Source: Gammaproteobacteria bacterium
GTDB taxonomy: Bacteria > Pseudomonadota > Gammaproteobacteria > Eutrophobiales > Eutrophobiaceae
DNA length: 47,955 nt
Assembly (NCBI GenBank): GCA_026710545.1
Contig: JAPOQU010000005.1
Location: forward strand, 1 to 47,955
Direction: 5' to 3'
Both the position numbers and the translations under genes were made by a program. This document shows, piece by piece, positions 24,477 through 32,943 of the stretch; within the stretch, counting starts at the first letter, position 1; the number at the start of each line of letters is the position of its first letter. Below the pieces are notes generated by a model. It worked only from the letters and a program-made list of their open reading frames with translations. It had not been told where the DNA came from and searched no databases.

Positions 24477-25943
24477 CTACGAAACACCGCCACTGGCTTT
24501 TAACCCTTCCACAGAACGCCGCCGGTTGACGGCGCGGGTCAGGGACAGTTTATAGTTTTCACGGGCCTGGTCCGGTTGACCGATTTGTAAATATGCATCC
24601 GCCAGGGCTTCCGCTGCAGGCTGGGGCATGGCGGGCCCGATGGCGGGCGCCAGGGGTTGCTCCAGGTCAACGGCCTCCTGCATTAATGCCAGTCCCTTCT
24701 CACTGTCTCCTTCAGCGATGAGTAAGCGGCCCTCCAGCAGCAGTTTCAGCACCGTGGGTGCAGCGGCGCGGATCGCCTTGCTGTCGGGATTGGGTGAGCG
24801 CACAAAGGCAGCAACGATTGCCCCGGCTTTGCGGGTGTCGCCCTGGTGCAGGGCCCGCATGCCCATGATGTACTGATCCATGGCGATGATGGACGGCCAT
24901 ACCTTGTCGTGGCTGACCTCCAGGTCCAGCAGCGGGTCGTCCCAGGCCTGGGTGTCGATGATATAGTTGCTGCGGCAGGTGATGAAGCCGATGCGATTGA
25001 CGGGCGTATCGGAATTCTTCCATTCCTGCTCGGCGATACCTACCAGGCGCCGGGCCTCGTCGAACCTGCCGCCTTGCAGGTGGGAATATATCAGCCATGA
25101 CAGGGAGTGATAGGCCTGGCCGTTGTAAGGGATATTTTTTTCCCTGATCCGTTCCAGCGCGGCCTGGAATGAGCGGGCGTTCAGGTCGCCGGCCCGGTCA
25201 TAGTCGCCCAGGGCGAAATAGATGTGTGACGGCATGTGCAGGGCGTGGACCGCAGCGGGCGCTATCTCTGAATAGACGTCCGCAGCGCGCCGGCCCAGGG
25301 GGGCATGGACGGGGTCGTCATAACTGTGGATGTTGTAATGCAGGGCGCCGGGGTGTCCCGGCGCCTTGTCCATGAGTTCCTCCGTGATGGCGCCGGCCCG
25401 CATGAACTTGTAAAAATCCCGCCCATCGTGACTGACGGTCAGTACCGACAGGGCATACAGCGCACCGGCGTCGATATCCTCCGGCCAGGTTTCGCTGATT
25501 GTTTTCAGGGCCGCGCTGTAGGCATAATCCCGCTCTCTGGCATCGCCTTCGCCGAACAGGATGTTGACTGAGCGGACATATGCCTTTTCCCGTTCGGTTT
25601 GCGCTTTCTCGACACGGGCTTCGGCAGTGGGAGCCAACTGGTTTAAAACAGCCCTGGCCGCCGCCAGGTTCTGCTGGTTCCATAACGGATGTTCGTGAGT
25701 CAGGGCCTCGCCCCAATACGCCATGACGAAGTCCGGATCCAGGTTGCGCGCCTGCCGGAACGTTTCCCGGGCGTCTTCGTATTCAAAATTATGCAGCATC
25801 ACCAGGCCGCGGATAAACAGGACATGGGCTTCCGGGTCACCGCTGGCGTGGAAATCTGTAGACCCGTACTGTTGTGATTGAGCCGTGCAGGTAAGTATTA
25901 ATGTAACGACAGTCAGCGCGGCAAGGAATCTTTTCATAAACAT
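24477..25943 (-). CDS. Exported TPR-repeat protein
   Basis: A 488-residue secreted protein. An N-terminal signal (KRFLAALTVVTLILTCTAQS) is followed by helical repeats, for example NFEYEDARETFRQARNLDPD near the start and ALADAYLQIGQPDQARENYK near the end, which are TPR units. The middle holds HYNIHSYDDPVHAPLG and HALHMPSHIYFALGDYDRA, conserved-looking His-rich segments that suggest more than a scaffold. The start at 25943 has GGGGAG 6 bp upstream, within the end of the CoxG-like gene, so the two are co-translated. The role is unknown. Confidence 0.8.
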   Translation of the reverse strand: MFMKRFLAALTVVTLILTCTAQSQQYGSTDFHASGDPEAHVLFIRGLVMLHNFEYEDARETFRQARNLDPDFVMAYWGEALTHEHPLWNQQNLAAARAVLNQLAPTAEARVEKAQTEREKAYVRSVNILFGEGDARERDYAYSAALKTISETWPEDIDAGALYALSVLTVSHDGRDFYKFMRAGAITEELMDKAPGHPGALHYNIHSYDDPVHAPLGRRAADVYSEIAPAAVHALHMPSHIYFALGDYDRAGDLNARSFQAALERIREKNIPYNGQAYHSLSWLIYSHLQGGRFDEARRLVGIAEQEWKNSDTPVNRIGFITCRSNYIIDTQAWDDPLLDLEVSHDKVWPSIIAMDQYIMGMRALHQGDTRKAGAIVAAFVRSPNPDSKAIRAAAPTVLKLLLEGRLLIAEGDSEKGLALMQEAVDLEQPLAPAIGPAMPQPAAEALADAYLQIGQPDQARENYKLSLTRAVNRRRSVEGLKASGGVS

Positions 25944-25945
25944 TA

Positions 25946-26398
25946 TTACTCCCCGGATTTGATCCTGTCCTGCATTGTAGCAACAAATTCGTTGCCGATT
26001 GAATCGGCCACCTTCTGCATCAGGCCGGAACCGAATTTTCCCAGCCGCCCCAGCATGTTAATTTCGGATTCGTAGGTCACCTGCGTCGTATTCCCTTCAA
26101 GTTGATTGAGGCTTAATGTACTCACGGCTTTTATCATGCTGGCCCGGCTGCCTTCCTCACCGGAGGTTGCATAGACGGCAAAATCGGGTGGCTGTTCCTC
26201 GCGGGTCTCGATTTTGACCTTGAACGTGGTTTTTATCGGACCGACCTTGGTCTTGATCACCGCGTTGTATTTGCCCGGTTCCGTTTCTTCGGCCCCGGTG
26301 CAGCCGGGTATACACGGGGCGACCCGTTCCGGCGAGGTAATAAAATCCCACACCACCTGTTGCGGCGCTTCCACTGTAAAGGTTTTTTCTATCTTCAT
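25946..26398 (-). CDS. CoxG-like SRPBCC protein
   Basis: A 150-residue START/SRPBCC-fold protein, MKIEKTFTVEAPQQVVWDFI with SPERVAPCIPGC, the CoxG signature. CoxG proteins are known to help mature or recruit molybdenum hydroxylases such as CO dehydrogenase to the membrane, and CoxG-like proteins commonly sit near xanthine-dehydrogenase-family genes. The likely partner here is the enzyme at 316-4115, 22 kb away, or another outside the window. The usual long C-terminal membrane anchor is absent. Confidence 0.85.
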   Translation of the reverse strand: MKIEKTFTVEAPQQVVWDFITSPERVAPCIPGCTGAEETEPGKYNAVIKTKVGPIKTTFKVKIETREEQPPDFAVYATSGEEGSRASMIKAVSTLSLNQLEGNTTQVTYESEINMLGRLGKFGSGLMQKVADSIGNEFVATMQDRIKSGE

Positions 26399-26564
26399 TC
26401 GAATGTCCGGAGATTATATATTCCCGGTTTTCCATCCTTTGATTTGTTGACGGCACTTCCCCTTGCTTACTACATGCAGGGAAACAGCAGACGGTATTGA
26501 TGCTGATTAGTGTCTTTATTCAGTGTAACTTAATGCGAAGAATTCGTAATTCGTAATTATTTTT

Positions 26565-27125
26565 TCAGTCGGACAGCAGGTCGCTGATCTGACTCAGGTC
26601 TTCCTTTCCGGCTTTTATTTCCTCGATGGTCAAACCGGAGAGTTCGTGGGGAAACACCAGCCATTTGTCGGTTTCGTGGATGTAGTAGTCCGGCGCGATG
26701 CCGGTCTTGTTGTTTCCCGGCTTGTACCAGGGACAGGCAACTTTCAGGTCTGACGGCATGTTGCGCCGGGTCTTCTCCGCCAGTTCATGCAGTACCGCCT
26801 TGATGCTCCTGCCGGAATCGAATACGTCGTCGACGATAAGCAGCGCATCATCGGCATCCACGTTTTCAATGATGTAATGCAGTCCGTGTACGCGGATGGT
26901 GCTGGATTGTTCGCCGATGGCGGTGTAAGACGAAGTGCGGATGGCGATGTGGTCCGTTTCCACCCCGCGAAATTCAAAATATTCCTGGACGGCAATGCCG
27001 ACCGGTGAACCGCCGCGCCAGATGCCCACGATGAAATGGGGGCGAAAACCGCTGGCGTAGATCGCCGCGGCGAGCCTGAATGAGTCTTCCAGCAGTTCCT
27101 GTGAACGGATATACAGTTTTTCCAT
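26565..27125 (-). CDS. Purine phosphoribosyltransferase (hypoxanthine/xanthine type)
   Basis: A 186-residue type I phosphoribosyltransferase. ALLIVDDVFDSGRSI is the PRPP-binding loop, IVGIWRGGSPVG supplies the PPi loop, and DKWLVFPHE is the base-contacting tail typical of xanthine/guanine-type enzymes. It would salvage a free purine base to its nucleotide. It starts 7 bp downstream of the allantoicase gene on the same strand, so salvage and breakdown of purines are co-transcribed. Exact base preference cannot be read. Confidence 0.85.
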   Translation of the reverse strand: MEKLYIRSQELLEDSFRLAAAIYASGFRPHFIVGIWRGGSPVGIAVQEYFEFRGVETDHIAIRTSSYTAIGEQSSTIRVHGLHYIIENVDADDALLIVDDVFDSGRSIKAVLHELAEKTRRNMPSDLKVACPWYKPGNNKTGIAPDYYIHETDKWLVFPHELSGLTIEEIKAGKEDLSQISDLLSD

Positions 27126-27132
27126 GTCCTTG

Positions 27133-28203
27133 TTATTCGTTGTATTTATAGCCGAAGACCCGGAACCGGCTGATGCCGCCGTCGGGATGCATATTGATCC
27201 TGATATGGCTGACCGGCCCGGTATCCTGCAGTTCTTTCCTCAACAGGTGCTCCCGGTCCGGCCCCATTTTATGTTCAGGCAGGAGTGTCTGCCAGGTGGC
27301 GCCATCCTTGAGCAGCGCATCCGGGTCCTGCTCCAGTATCAGCCCCAGGACGTCGTGCCAGGCAACTTCTTCCAGCGTGGGCGCATCCTTGGTGAACCCG
27401 GACAGGTACAGTGCGTCCAGGCTGACCCGGTCCGGGTAATTGCCCTTGAAAAAGGCGGTATCGATGTTGATACTTTCGATTATCCCGGCATGGCCCAATT
27501 GTAAGATGAGCCAGTCATGGCCGTCGTCGCGCCGGCGCCGCGTTTCCCAGCCATCTCCCATATTGATGCCCCTGCCGGGCATATTGATGTTCCCCATGAC
27601 GCCGAAATGCTCATCGTTGCAGGCAAGCGTGCGGCCGCCGTTCTCTACTGCAGCCAGGTCAATCAACTTCTTGTTGTTTACGTCGGACCAGTCACGGTAG
27701 ACGTTGCCGAACAAACGCAGGCGCGCCACGCCGCCGTCCGGATAAATATTCAGGCGGGCGTGGGTCCAGATATTCGTGTCATCGGAATCGAACAGGTTAT
27801 GGGAATCGCCCTCCAGGCTGGACTTCGGGATGATCTCCGTCCACTGGGTCGTTTCACCCGGAGGTCCATCCGAATTGCACGCATCGAGTGATGCCTGTGC
27901 CGGATAGTTTCCGGTAAAGTAGCTCGTGTCGATATCCACTGCCTTGATGATGCCCGATACGCCTAAGCGTATGATGCAGTAATCATGGCCACCAGTGCGT
28001 TTGCGGCGGGATTCCCAACCGTCCATCCACTTGCCGTGCTCGGTAAACTCGCCGGGTTTATGGACGGGTTCCGCCGGTTTCAGCAGGTTCTCCATGGGCG
28101 CGAAGAAATCGTCGGTGCAGTAAAGCGCCCTGGTGCCCATGCGCTCGTCGGCAAGGTCGACAAACGCATGTTTGATATCGTGCAGTCGTTCTTCTTCGCT
28201 CAT
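27133..28203 (-). CDS. alc: Allantoicase
   Basis: A 356-residue enzyme that hydrolyses allantoate to ureidoglycolate and urea. It shows the internal duplication of the family: GWESRRKRTGGHDYCIIRLG with DIDTSYFTGNYPAQASLDA in the first half and GWETRRRRDDGHDWLILQLG with NIDTAFFKGNYPDRVSLDA in the second, each followed by an R(L/I)N(I/M)xPDGG strand. Length is normal. It lies head to head with the allantoinase puuE, sharing a 115-bp promoter region, so the two consecutive steps are divergently arranged. Confidence 0.95.
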   Translation of the reverse strand: MSEEERLHDIKHAFVDLADERMGTRALYCTDDFFAPMENLLKPAEPVHKPGEFTEHGKWMDGWESRRKRTGGHDYCIIRLGVSGIIKAVDIDTSYFTGNYPAQASLDACNSDGPPGETTQWTEIIPKSSLEGDSHNLFDSDDTNIWTHARLNIYPDGGVARLRLFGNVYRDWSDVNNKKLIDLAAVENGGRTLACNDEHFGVMGNINMPGRGINMGDGWETRRRRDDGHDWLILQLGHAGIIESINIDTAFFKGNYPDRVSLDALYLSGFTKDAPTLEEVAWHDVLGLILEQDPDALLKDGATWQTLLPEHKMGPDREHLLRKELQDTGPVSHIRINMHPDGGISRFRVFGYKYNE

Positions 28204-28318
28204 GTTTAACCTGTTGGAATGAACCCGGGATTGGTGGTGCCGGCGCCATTATAATGGTTTTTTCCCGGCATGACCTGTAGAGTAACGCCGATTCGTATAA
28301 TAAATGATTATACAGGTT

Positions 28319-29236
28319 ATGAATGAGACGGCTTACCCGCGGGATTTGACCGGTTACGGTGCGAATCCTCCCCACCCGGAATGGCCGGACGGCGCGCGCC
28401 TGGCATTGCAGATCGTGCTGAATTACGAGGAAGGCGCGGAAAATTCCGTATTGCACGGGGATGCGGCGTCCGAGACCTTCCTGTCCGAGATCATCGGCGC
28501 CGAGGCGTTCACCGGGGTGCGTCACAAGAGCATGGAATCCCTGTATGAATACGGCAGCCGGGCCGGCCTCTGGCGGCTGCTGCGGATGTTCCGTGAACGG
28601 GACATAAAAGTCACCGTTTTTGGGGTGGCCATGGCGTTGCAGCGTAACCCGGAGGCCGTGCAGGCCATGCTGGAAGACGAACACGAGATAGCAAGTCACG
28701 GCTGGCGCTGGATCAACTACCAGTTTGTCGACGAGGAAACAGAACGCGCGCATATCAAGCTGGCCGTGGATACGATAGCAGCCCTGACCGGTAGCCCGCC
28801 GCTGGGCTGGTACACCGGCCGTGACAGTCCGAATACCCGCCGCCTGGTCGTTGAGCACGGCGGATTTTTATACGATGCGGACTCCTATGCGGATGATTTG
28901 CCCTACTGGGAACCGGTTAACGGCAAACCTCACCTGGTGGTCCCGTATACCCTGGATGCGAATGACATGCGTTTTGCCACCAACCAGGGGTTTAACACCG
29001 GGGAGCAGTTTTACACCTATTTGAAGGATACTTTTGACGTCCTGTACCGGGAAGGGGAGACTGCGCCGAAGATGATGTCCGTCGGCCTGCACTGCCGCAT
29101 TATCGGCAAACCGGGCAGGGCGGCCTCGTTACAGCGCTTTCTTGACTACGTGCAGCAACACGATGACGTATGGGTCTGCCGGCGGGTGGAACTGGCCAGG
29201 CACTGGTATGATAAACACCCGTATCGCGGAAAATAA
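28319..29236 (+). CDS. puuE: Allantoinase, polysaccharide-deacetylase type (PuuE)
   Basis: A 305-residue metal-independent allantoinase converting (S)-allantoin to allantoate. It starts MNETAYPRDLTGYGANPPHP, with the family's GxxPPxPxWP opening, and carries VLNYEEGAENSVLHGD, HEIASHGWRW and GWYTGRDSPNTR. The start at 28319 gives this canonical N-terminus; an ATG at 28304 adds 5 residues. A TATAAT at 28296-28301 lies so close to both that it is either fortuitous or gives a leaderless message. The 3' end overlaps the MFS gene by 29 bp. Confidence 0.95.
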   Translation: MNETAYPRDLTGYGANPPHPEWPDGARLALQIVLNYEEGAENSVLHGDAASETFLSEIIGAEAFTGVRHKSMESLYEYGSRAGLWRLLRMFRERDIKVTVFGVAMALQRNPEAVQAMLEDEHEIASHGWRWINYQFVDEETERAHIKLAVDTIAALTGSPPLGWYTGRDSPNTRRLVVEHGGFLYDADSYADDLPYWEPVNGKPHLVVPYTLDANDMRFATNQGFNTGEQFYTYLKDTFDVLYREGETAPKMMSVGLHCRIIGKPGRAASLQRFLDYVQQHDDVWVCRRVELARHWYDKHPYRGK

Positions 29237-30380
29237 GAACAAAGCCCTGTTCGCCATCTTTGCCTGCGTGGCCATGTACGGCTTTACCCTGGGGTTGAGC
29301 CGGCCTTTGCTGGCCCTGCTGCTGGAAACACGGGGCGTTGACCGCAGCATAATCGGGCTGAACGCCGCGATGCCGGCCATAGGCATATTCATCTCCACCC
29401 CGTTCATTCCGATGCTGGTCGAGAAGCTGGGCATGCAGCGTTTCCTGATGCTGGCCCTGGCGGTGGACCTGATAGTGCTCTTGCAATTTCCCCGCTTTGA
29501 TCACCTCTATGTCTGGTTTTTTCTGGGCATGTTCCTGGGGGCGATGACCAACTGCATGCTGGTGACCAGTGAAACCTGGATTAACGAGATCGTCGATGAC
29601 GCCAACCGCGGGCGGTTGATGGGCCTCTATAACGCCCTGCTCGCCGCGGCCGTCGCCATGGGACCCCTGACGATACCGGCGGTGGGCATCCACGGCTGGG
29701 CGCCGTTTCTGGTCGGGGCAGGTTTCATTGCCCTGGCCGCGCTGCCCTTGCTCTGGACAGGTCCGCACCGTTTGTCGGCCCATGATGAGCCTACGTTCAA
29801 TCTCTTCAGTTTCCTGTGGGTGGCGCCGGTCCTGGTTGCCGCGGTCCTGTTGTTCTCCCTGAAGGAAACGGCAGGCAATTCATTGTTGCCGGTATACAGC
29901 ACGCGCAGCGGCATGAGCGAGGCCGGCGCCGCGATCATGCTCACCGTAATCGGCATTGGCGGGGTAACACTGTCTTATCCCATGGGATGGCTGGCGGACA
30001 GGTTCAACCGCTACGGAGTGCTGATTTTTTGCGGCCTCGGCGGTCTGGCCGGTGCGGTCCTGCTGCCTTATGCCATGGATGCCGGCTTCCTGCTCTACCT
30101 GTTGCTGTTCTGCTGGGGTGGCGCTTTCGCCGGCATGTACACTGCGGTACTGACGATAATCGGCCAGCATTTCCGCGGCAGGGACCTGGTCACGGCGAAT
30201 GTCTCCCTCGGTATGCTCTGGGGAATAGGCAGCCTGGTCTGGCCGCCCCTCACCGGCGTAGCCATGGACATCCGTGACCCCGGCGGTTTCCCCCTGGTGT
30301 TTATTGCGGTCAGCCTGGTGTTTGTCCTGTTCGCCTCCGGCAGGTGGCTGATAAGCAAGGATAAATCTGCGGTTTTGTAA
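29208..30380 (+). CDS. MFS transporter, probably for a purine or ureide
   Basis: A 390-residue major-facilitator protein with 12 predicted membrane passes. LARVEKLG-like loops are replaced here by the EKLGMQRF turn after helix 2 and GWLADRFNRYG after helix 8, both standard MFS signatures. It overlaps puuE by 29 bp and precedes uraD by 11 bp, so it is embedded in the ureide operon and probably imports allantoin, urate or a related compound. Substrate is inferred from context only. Confidence 0.8.
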   Translation: MINTRIAENKNKALFAIFACVAMYGFTLGLSRPLLALLLETRGVDRSIIGLNAAMPAIGIFISTPFIPMLVEKLGMQRFLMLALAVDLIVLLQFPRFDHLYVWFFLGMFLGAMTNCMLVTSETWINEIVDDANRGRLMGLYNALLAAAVAMGPLTIPAVGIHGWAPFLVGAGFIALAALPLLWTGPHRLSAHDEPTFNLFSFLWVAPVLVAAVLLFSLKETAGNSLLPVYSTRSGMSEAGAAIMLTVIGIGGVTLSYPMGWLADRFNRYGVLIFCGLGGLAGAVLLPYAMDAGFLLYLLLFCWGGAFAGMYTAVLTIIGQHFRGRDLVTANVSLGMLWGIGSLVWPPLTGVAMDIRDPGGFPLVFIAVSLVFVLFASGRWLISKDKSAVL

Positions 30381-30391
30381 AACAGGCGCTT

Positions 30392-30922
30392 ATGCAGGAT
30401 TATTCACCTGTCCGGTATGGACTGGACGAGATCAACGGCATGGACCAGGATGCCTTTGTTGCCGTTTTCGGCGGCGTATTTGAAGATTCGCCGTGGGTGG
30501 CCGGGGCGGCATGGCAGTCGAGGCCGTTCAAAAGCAACGCGCACGTGGTCGAAGCGCTGTGTGAGGCCGTCAGGAGCGCCGGACGGCAACGGCAACTGGC
30601 CCTGTTGTGCGCGCACCCTGAACTGGGCGCCAGGAAGCCCCTGACAGGGTATTCGGCGCGCGAACAGGACAAGGCCGGCCTGCAACAGGGACAGGACGAG
30701 CGGGTAGCGCTGCTGGCGGATCTGAACCGCCGCTACCGGGACAAATTCGGTTTCCCGTTTATCATCGCGGTAAAAGGACTGGACCCGGACAGGATCATCG
30801 AGTGTTTCCGGGAACGTCTGGAGCACAGCCTGGAGGACGAGTTTGCTGAATGCCTGGGGCAGGTATTCAGGATTGCCGGGTTCAGGCTTGAGGAGTTGCT
30901 TGGCGATGTCGATGAGGGTTAA
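30392..30922 (+). CDS. uraD: OHCU decarboxylase
   Basis: A 176-residue 2-oxo-4-hydroxy-4-carboxy-5-ureidoimidazoline decarboxylase, which yields (S)-allantoin at the end of urate oxidation. The catalytic His is H75 in CAHPELG, E91 and Q92 lie in SAREQ, and FGFPFIIAVKG is the family signature. The order puuE, transporter, uraD places it one step before allantoinase. No uricase or HIU hydrolase gene is in the window, so urate oxidation must be encoded elsewhere. Confidence 0.95.
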   Translation: MQDYSPVRYGLDEINGMDQDAFVAVFGGVFEDSPWVAGAAWQSRPFKSNAHVVEALCEAVRSAGRQRQLALLCAHPELGARKPLTGYSAREQDKAGLQQGQDERVALLADLNRRYRDKFGFPFIIAVKGLDPDRIIECFRERLEHSLEDEFAECLGQVFRIAGFRLEELLGDVDEG

Positions 30923-30951
30923 AAGTTACGACAGTTTTCCCAGCCAAAAAT

Positions 30952-30980
30952 ATGTGTATAATACACATTACTATACACAT
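30952..30980 (+). promoter_or_regulatory. VapBC promoter with palindromic operator
   Basis: Arms ATGTGTAT and ATACACAT (30952-30968) flank one base and include a perfect -10, TATAAT at 30957-30962. A third half-site, ATACACAT, follows at 30973-30980. The -35 region is weak. The layout suggests VapBC binding that covers the -10 and represses the operon. Confidence 0.65.
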
Positions 30981-30996
30981 AAATGGGAATCCCGGA

Positions 30997-31209
30997 ATGA
31001 GAACCAATGTTGTCCTGGACGAAGAGTTGATACGTGAGGCGTTTGCTCTCACAGGTATCCGTACCAAGCGCGAATTAATTCATACCGCGCTGCAGGAATT
31101 AATTCGTAAGCACACAAAAAAGGATCTCCTCGATCTGGCGGGTAAAATTCAGTTGAGGGATGATTTTGACCACAAGAAACTCAGGGAAATGAGTCGTGAT
31201 ACTGGTTGA
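30997..31209 (+). CDS. VapB-family antitoxin
   Basis: A 70-residue antitoxin starting MRTNVVLDEELIREAFALTG, with IRTKRELIHTALQELIRKH as the ribbon-helix-helix dimer; this is the VapB type with a TKRELI core. The tail IQLRDDFDHKKLREMSRD should contact the toxin. It overlaps the toxin gene by 14 bp. The start at 30997 gives the canonical N-terminus; an earlier in-frame ATG at 30952 lies within the operator. Confidence 0.9.
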   Translation: MRTNVVLDEELIREAFALTGIRTKRELIHTALQELIRKHTKKDLLDLAGKIQLRDDFDHKKLREMSRDTG

Positions 31210-31588
31210 TACTTCAATCTGGGTTGCTTTATTCCGGGACAGAACCGGTAAGGAAAAATCCAGACTGGAAACATGGGCCAACGATGAAGATATTGTACTG
31301 ACCCGGTTCAACCAGCTGGAATTACTGCAGGGGTGCAAGGATGAGAGAGAATGGAATGTACTCGCCGGCTATCTTGATGCCCAGGAATACGTCGAAACAA
31401 CTGTGGACACCTGGCCGGATGCCGCCCGTATCTATTTCGACCTGCGCCGCAAGGGCAAGACCGTACGAAGCCCGGTTGATTGCTGCATAGCCCAGCTTGC
31501 AATCGAGAGTGATGCCCTGCTTATCCACCGTGATGTTGATTTTGAGACAATCGCAACGATACGGCCCCTGAAACAACTGAAAATATAG
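31196..31588 (+). CDS. VapC-family PIN toxin
   Basis: A 130-residue PIN-domain RNase starting MILVDTSIWVALF. The acidic active site is visible as D5, the Glu of QLELLQG, the Asp of SPVDCCIAQLA and the Asp of HRDVDFETIA. Partner of the antitoxin just upstream, with a 14-bp overlap. It is the first of three TA modules in a 2-kb stretch on the same strand. Confidence 0.9.
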   Translation: MILVDTSIWVALFRDRTGKEKSRLETWANDEDIVLTRFNQLELLQGCKDEREWNVLAGYLDAQEYVETTVDTWPDAARIYFDLRRKGKTVRSPVDCCIAQLAIESDALLIHRDVDFETIATIRPLKQLKI

Positions 31589-31643
31589 ACCGATAGAATA
31601 AATCCTGTACAGCCCTATTTTACGGTCATAAAAGGAGGTCGTG

Positions 31644-31877
31644 ATGATTCAAGCCAAATTCAGCCTTACAGATGCACAGGCCCAGTTTCTCGCACAGCGC
31701 GAACAGTATGGCTTTAAGGATAAAAGCGAAGTCGTGCGAACAGCGCTTGATCACTTGCAGGAAAAATTAATTCAGCAACGTCTGGCTGATTCAGCAGATC
31801 TCTACACCGAAATCTACGCAAATGATAGTGAAACGCAGGAATGGACTGAGGCGGCGTTATCGGATTGGCCTGAATGA
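31644..31877 (+). CDS. Antitoxin of a MazEF-like pair
   Basis: A 77-residue protein, MIQAKFSLTDAQAQFLAQ followed by KDKSEVVRTALDHLQEKL, a ribbon-helix-helix antitoxin, with an acidic tail (NDSETQEWTEAALSDWPE) as expected for a toxin-binding segment. AAAGGAGG at 31631-31638 is a strong ribosome site for the ATG at 31644. It overlaps the toxin gene by 4 bp (ATGA). Confidence 0.8.
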   Translation: MIQAKFSLTDAQAQFLAQREQYGFKDKSEVVRTALDHLQEKLIQQRLADSADLYTEIYANDSETQEWTEAALSDWPE

Positions 31878-32098
31878 ACAAGCTGACTCGTGGAATGGTG
31901 GTCGACGTCAACCTTGAGCCCACCAAAGGGTCAGAGACAGGCAAAATTCGCCCCTGCGTTATCGTTACAAATGACACTTATAACGCGCGCGCTCCGATTG
32001 GCCAGGTAGTTCCTTTGACTGCCTGGAATGAAAAGAAAGCCCGTATCTTCACAAATGTGGAAATTTTACCCTCGTCACGCAACGGTATACGATTTTAG
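31874..32098 (+). pseudogene. Truncated MazF/PemK-type mRNA interferase
   Basis: 74 residues, MNKLTRGMVVDVNLEPTKGS followed by RPCVIVTNDTYNARAP and GQVVPLTAW, the N-terminal two-thirds of a MazF. Family members run to about 110 residues; here the frame ends GIRF-stop right after LPSSRNG, where the C-terminal helix should begin. The following 150 bp do not restore it. The toxin is therefore probably inactive while its antitoxin remains intact. Confidence 0.75.
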
Positions 32099-32210
32099 AA
32101 ATTTTATGTAGCGTCCTATTCGTTTAAAGGCAGGAGAGTTTTTTTGAACTAAAGCTTCTCTTTAGATTAAGGAGCCTCAACTATAATTGAAAAAACATCC
32201 TCGCTTGGCA

Positions 32211-32244
32211 TTGACAAACCATAAAATGTAAACTACAGTTCACA
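32211..32244 (+). promoter_or_regulatory. HigBA promoter with overlapping operator
   Basis: A perfect -35 TTGACA (32211-32216), a 17-bp spacer and TACAGT (32234-32239). An imperfect palindrome, arms TGTAAACT (32227-32234) and AGTTCACA (32237-32244) with one mismatch, covers the -10. Transcription would begin about 32246, 3 bp before the toxin ATG at 32249, so the message is nearly leaderless. Confidence 0.65.
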
Positions 32245-32248
32245 TATA

Positions 32249-32542
32249 ATGGAGATTCGTAAAACGGAAATTTTTGTCGAGTGGCTCGACAATTTAAGGG
32301 ACAGCAGAGCCAGAACCCGCATTATTGCCAGACTGGACAGGATGGAAATGGGCAATTTTGGTGATGTGCGGCCTGCTGGCGGTGGAGTTAATGAGTTACG
32401 TATCCATTACGGCCCAGGCTACAGAGTCTATTTTGTCCGACGCGGCCCTGCCGTTGTAGTACTTCTTTGTGGCGGCGACAAGAGAACGCAACATGCAGAC
32501 ATCGCAAAGGCTAAAAAGTTAGCCGATAAACTGGAGAACTGA
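32249..32542 (+). CDS. HigB-like toxin (RelE superfamily, addiction module killer protein)
   Basis: A 97-residue protein: MEIRKTEIFVEWLDNLRDSR, ARIIARLDRMEMGNFGD after the first helix, NELRIHYGPGYRVYF and LLCGGDKRTQHADIAKAKKL. This is the killer-protein branch of the RelE family, predicted to cleave mRNA at the ribosome. The toxin comes first and the antitoxin second, the HigBA order, 3 bp apart. No ribosome site precedes the ATG, in line with the nearly leaderless start inferred from the promoter. Confidence 0.9.
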   Translation: MEIRKTEIFVEWLDNLRDSRARTRIIARLDRMEMGNFGDVRPAGGGVNELRIHYGPGYRVYFVRRGPAVVVLLCGGDKRTQHADIAKAKKLADKLEN

Positions 32543-32545
32543 ATC

Positions 32546-32839
32546 ATGGCTCTTGCAACAACCCGCTGGGATTCCGCGGAACACCTCAAAACCGAAGAAG
32601 ATATTCGGCTTTATCTGGAAGCCTGTCTTGAAGAAGCAGGGGATGACCCTGAATTCATTGTGCATGCCTTGGGTGTCGTTGCCCGCGCACGCAATATGAG
32701 CCAGTTGGCGAGGGATACGGGTCTGACCCGGGAGGGCCTGTACAAGGCGTTGTCTGACGATGGGAACCCGTCTTTCGCGACCGTGGCAAAAGTGGCGAAA
32801 GCGCTCGGGTTCAGACTGACCGTGCAACCTGTGGTTTGA
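32546..32839 (+). CDS. HigA-like antitoxin
   Basis: A 97-residue antidote protein: KTEEDIRLYLEACLEEAGDD, then a helix-turn-helix, ARNMSQLARDTGLTREGLYK with ALSDDGNPSFATVAKVAKAL. It should neutralise the upstream HigB-like toxin and repress the operator at 32227-32244. Single spacing of 3 bp shows tight coupling. Confidence 0.9.
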   Translation: MALATTRWDSAEHLKTEEDIRLYLEACLEEAGDDPEFIVHALGVVARARNMSQLARDTGLTREGLYKALSDDGNPSFATVAKVAKALGFRLTVQPVV

Positions 32840-32854
32840 GAAAACAATGGAAAC

Positions 32855-32926
32855 TTACAGCTTCTCCGGGAAATAATCGGTAATCCTGGTGAAAAGGTGC
32901 GGTGGCGCTTTGTCCAGGTCTTCTAC
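32855..32926 (-). pseudogene. Relic of an S9 peptidase 3' end
   Basis: Read on the minus strand this is VEDLDKAPPHLFTRITDYFPEKL and a TAA stop. It matches the last 22 residues of the intact peptidase at 34147-36351 (LDDVRLHLFTRMTDYFLGKL and stop), and the DNA around the stop codon is also alike. The relic and the intact 3' end have the same orientation and bracket the ATPase gene at 32986-34134. An old duplication of the peptidase gene, or a duplicating insertion, would explain it. Confidence 0.75.
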
Positions 32927-32943
32927 TAACAGTTAATCTATAA

